From Vibrio sp. 10N.286.49.B1 (GTDB taxonomy: Bacteria > Pseudomonadota > Gammaproteobacteria > Enterobacterales > Vibrionaceae): a stretch of DNA of 64,000 nucleotides. Numbering within the stretch: the first letter of the stretch is position 1; the number at the start of each line of letters is the position of its first letter. Shown here piece after piece: positions 63,714 through 64,000 of the stretch. The notes under the pieces are model-generated. The model worked only from the letters and a program-made list of their open reading frames with translations. It ran no database searches and was not told where the DNA came from. The stretch covers positions 197,820 through 261,819 of the forward strand of contig NZ_MCUW01000089.1 in assembly GCF_002873335.1 (NCBI RefSeq), read 5' to 3'. The position numbers and the translations under genes are program-made.

Positions 63714-64000
63714 TGTTCGAATATAGTCGCTTGAATCGTTTAAATGTGAGCTACGTCAGTCAAATAAGAAAACACTCGTAACGGCTATCTTCGACCTAAC
63801 GCTTGTCGCATCCCAAACAAACATGCCGATAATCCCAACGGCATTGTGAATATCAATAAACGTCCAACACATCTCCCCTAATAGCTTTCAATAGACAAAT
63901 GCCTATCGACGTGATCCTCGGTCAATGTCGATAGGTACACGGCTGCTCGTTTGACGTCTCGCACATTCAGTATCCGGCGATTAACTATTAACTATTAACT
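63714..64000. other. terminal intergenic region with inverted repeat and 7-bp tandem repeat
   Basis: CCTATCGAC (63902-63910) and GTCGATAGG (63927-63935) form a 9-bp inverted repeat that may be a terminator or operator. ATTAACT is repeated three times at 63980-64000 and continues to the window edge. A 38-codon minus-strand frame at 63756-63872 has a Shine-Dalgarno-like GGGGAG too close to its ATG; it reads MCWTFIDIHNAVGIIGMFVW and may be the tail end of a decayed membrane protein. Confidence 0.4.

Noticed and set aside
63756..63872. 38-codon minus-strand ORF near the right end
   Set aside because: The GGGGAG abuts the ATG with no spacing, and the peptide looks like a fragment of a membrane protein; not enough for a gene call.

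Overview
The window looks like an accessory stretch of a Vibrio or close Vibrionaceae chromosome. This is inferred from protein resemblance (sorbitol PTS, TtrBCA, HupE and DUF3299 proteins), the moderate GC content and the gene arrangement; there is no rRNA or other marker to name a species. I see no tRNA, rRNA, insertion sequence, integrase or CRISPR array. Most of the window is a string of nutrient-uptake and respiration cassettes, each with its own regulator and terminators, separated by several decayed gene fragments.

Layout. 0-2 kb: a truncated small membrane protein and a DUF1624 acyltransferase-like membrane protein. 2-10.4 kb: an enlarged sorbitol locus. Two complete glucitol/sorbitol-type PTS modules (srlA-srlE-srlB) flank srlD, gutM, the DeoR repressor and an unlisted 28-codon small ORF; gutQ and an hxpB-like phosphatase run divergently. 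A nearly identical 26-bp element lies upstream of both PTS modules and is probably the repressor site. 10.4-18.9 kb: a ferric-reductase-like membrane protein, an RND pump with its own two-component system, and a SRPBCC protein. 18.9-26.6 kb: tetrathionate respiration (ttrRS divergent from ttrBCA) with FNR-like and inverted-repeat sites between. 26.6-36.3 kb: a surface/periplasmic phosphodiester-scavenging locus: a GDPD lipoprotein, a GlpR-like regulator, a very large fusion of phosphodiester glycosidase and metallophosphatase, a small lipoprotein, and a ROK fragment.

36.4-39.9 kb: a three-gene redox operon: a cytochrome-b/FAD/NAD(P)H membrane reductase, a two-cluster ferredoxin, and a Tat-exported FrdA/AprA-type flavoprotein. 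This resembles a complete electron path from NAD(P)H to an unknown periplasmic substrate. 40.1-45.1 kb: two overlapping esterase genes, DUF3087, a permease remnant beside ArsR and pentapeptide-repeat genes, and an orphan repeat protein. 45.2-47.4 kb: a ula-type PTS (IIB-IIC-IIA) with a perfect-consensus CRP site but no catabolic enzyme. 47.5-56.8 kb: an EAL-domain remnant, then a galactoside cassette (MelB-type symporter, GH36 alpha-galactosidase, LacZ, LacI regulator) tied together by five related operators. 56.8-64 kb: a DUF333 lipoprotein, an HPF-like protein, a LysR regulator, and a HupE/UreJ-peptidylprolyl isomerase-DUF3299 cluster of unknown function interrupted by a truncated LysR gene.

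The best candidates for undescribed biology are the flavoprotein-ferredoxin-reductase trio, the glycosidase-phosphatase fusion locus, the HupE/PPIase/DUF3299 cluster, and the small ORF plus doubled PTS in the sorbitol locus.
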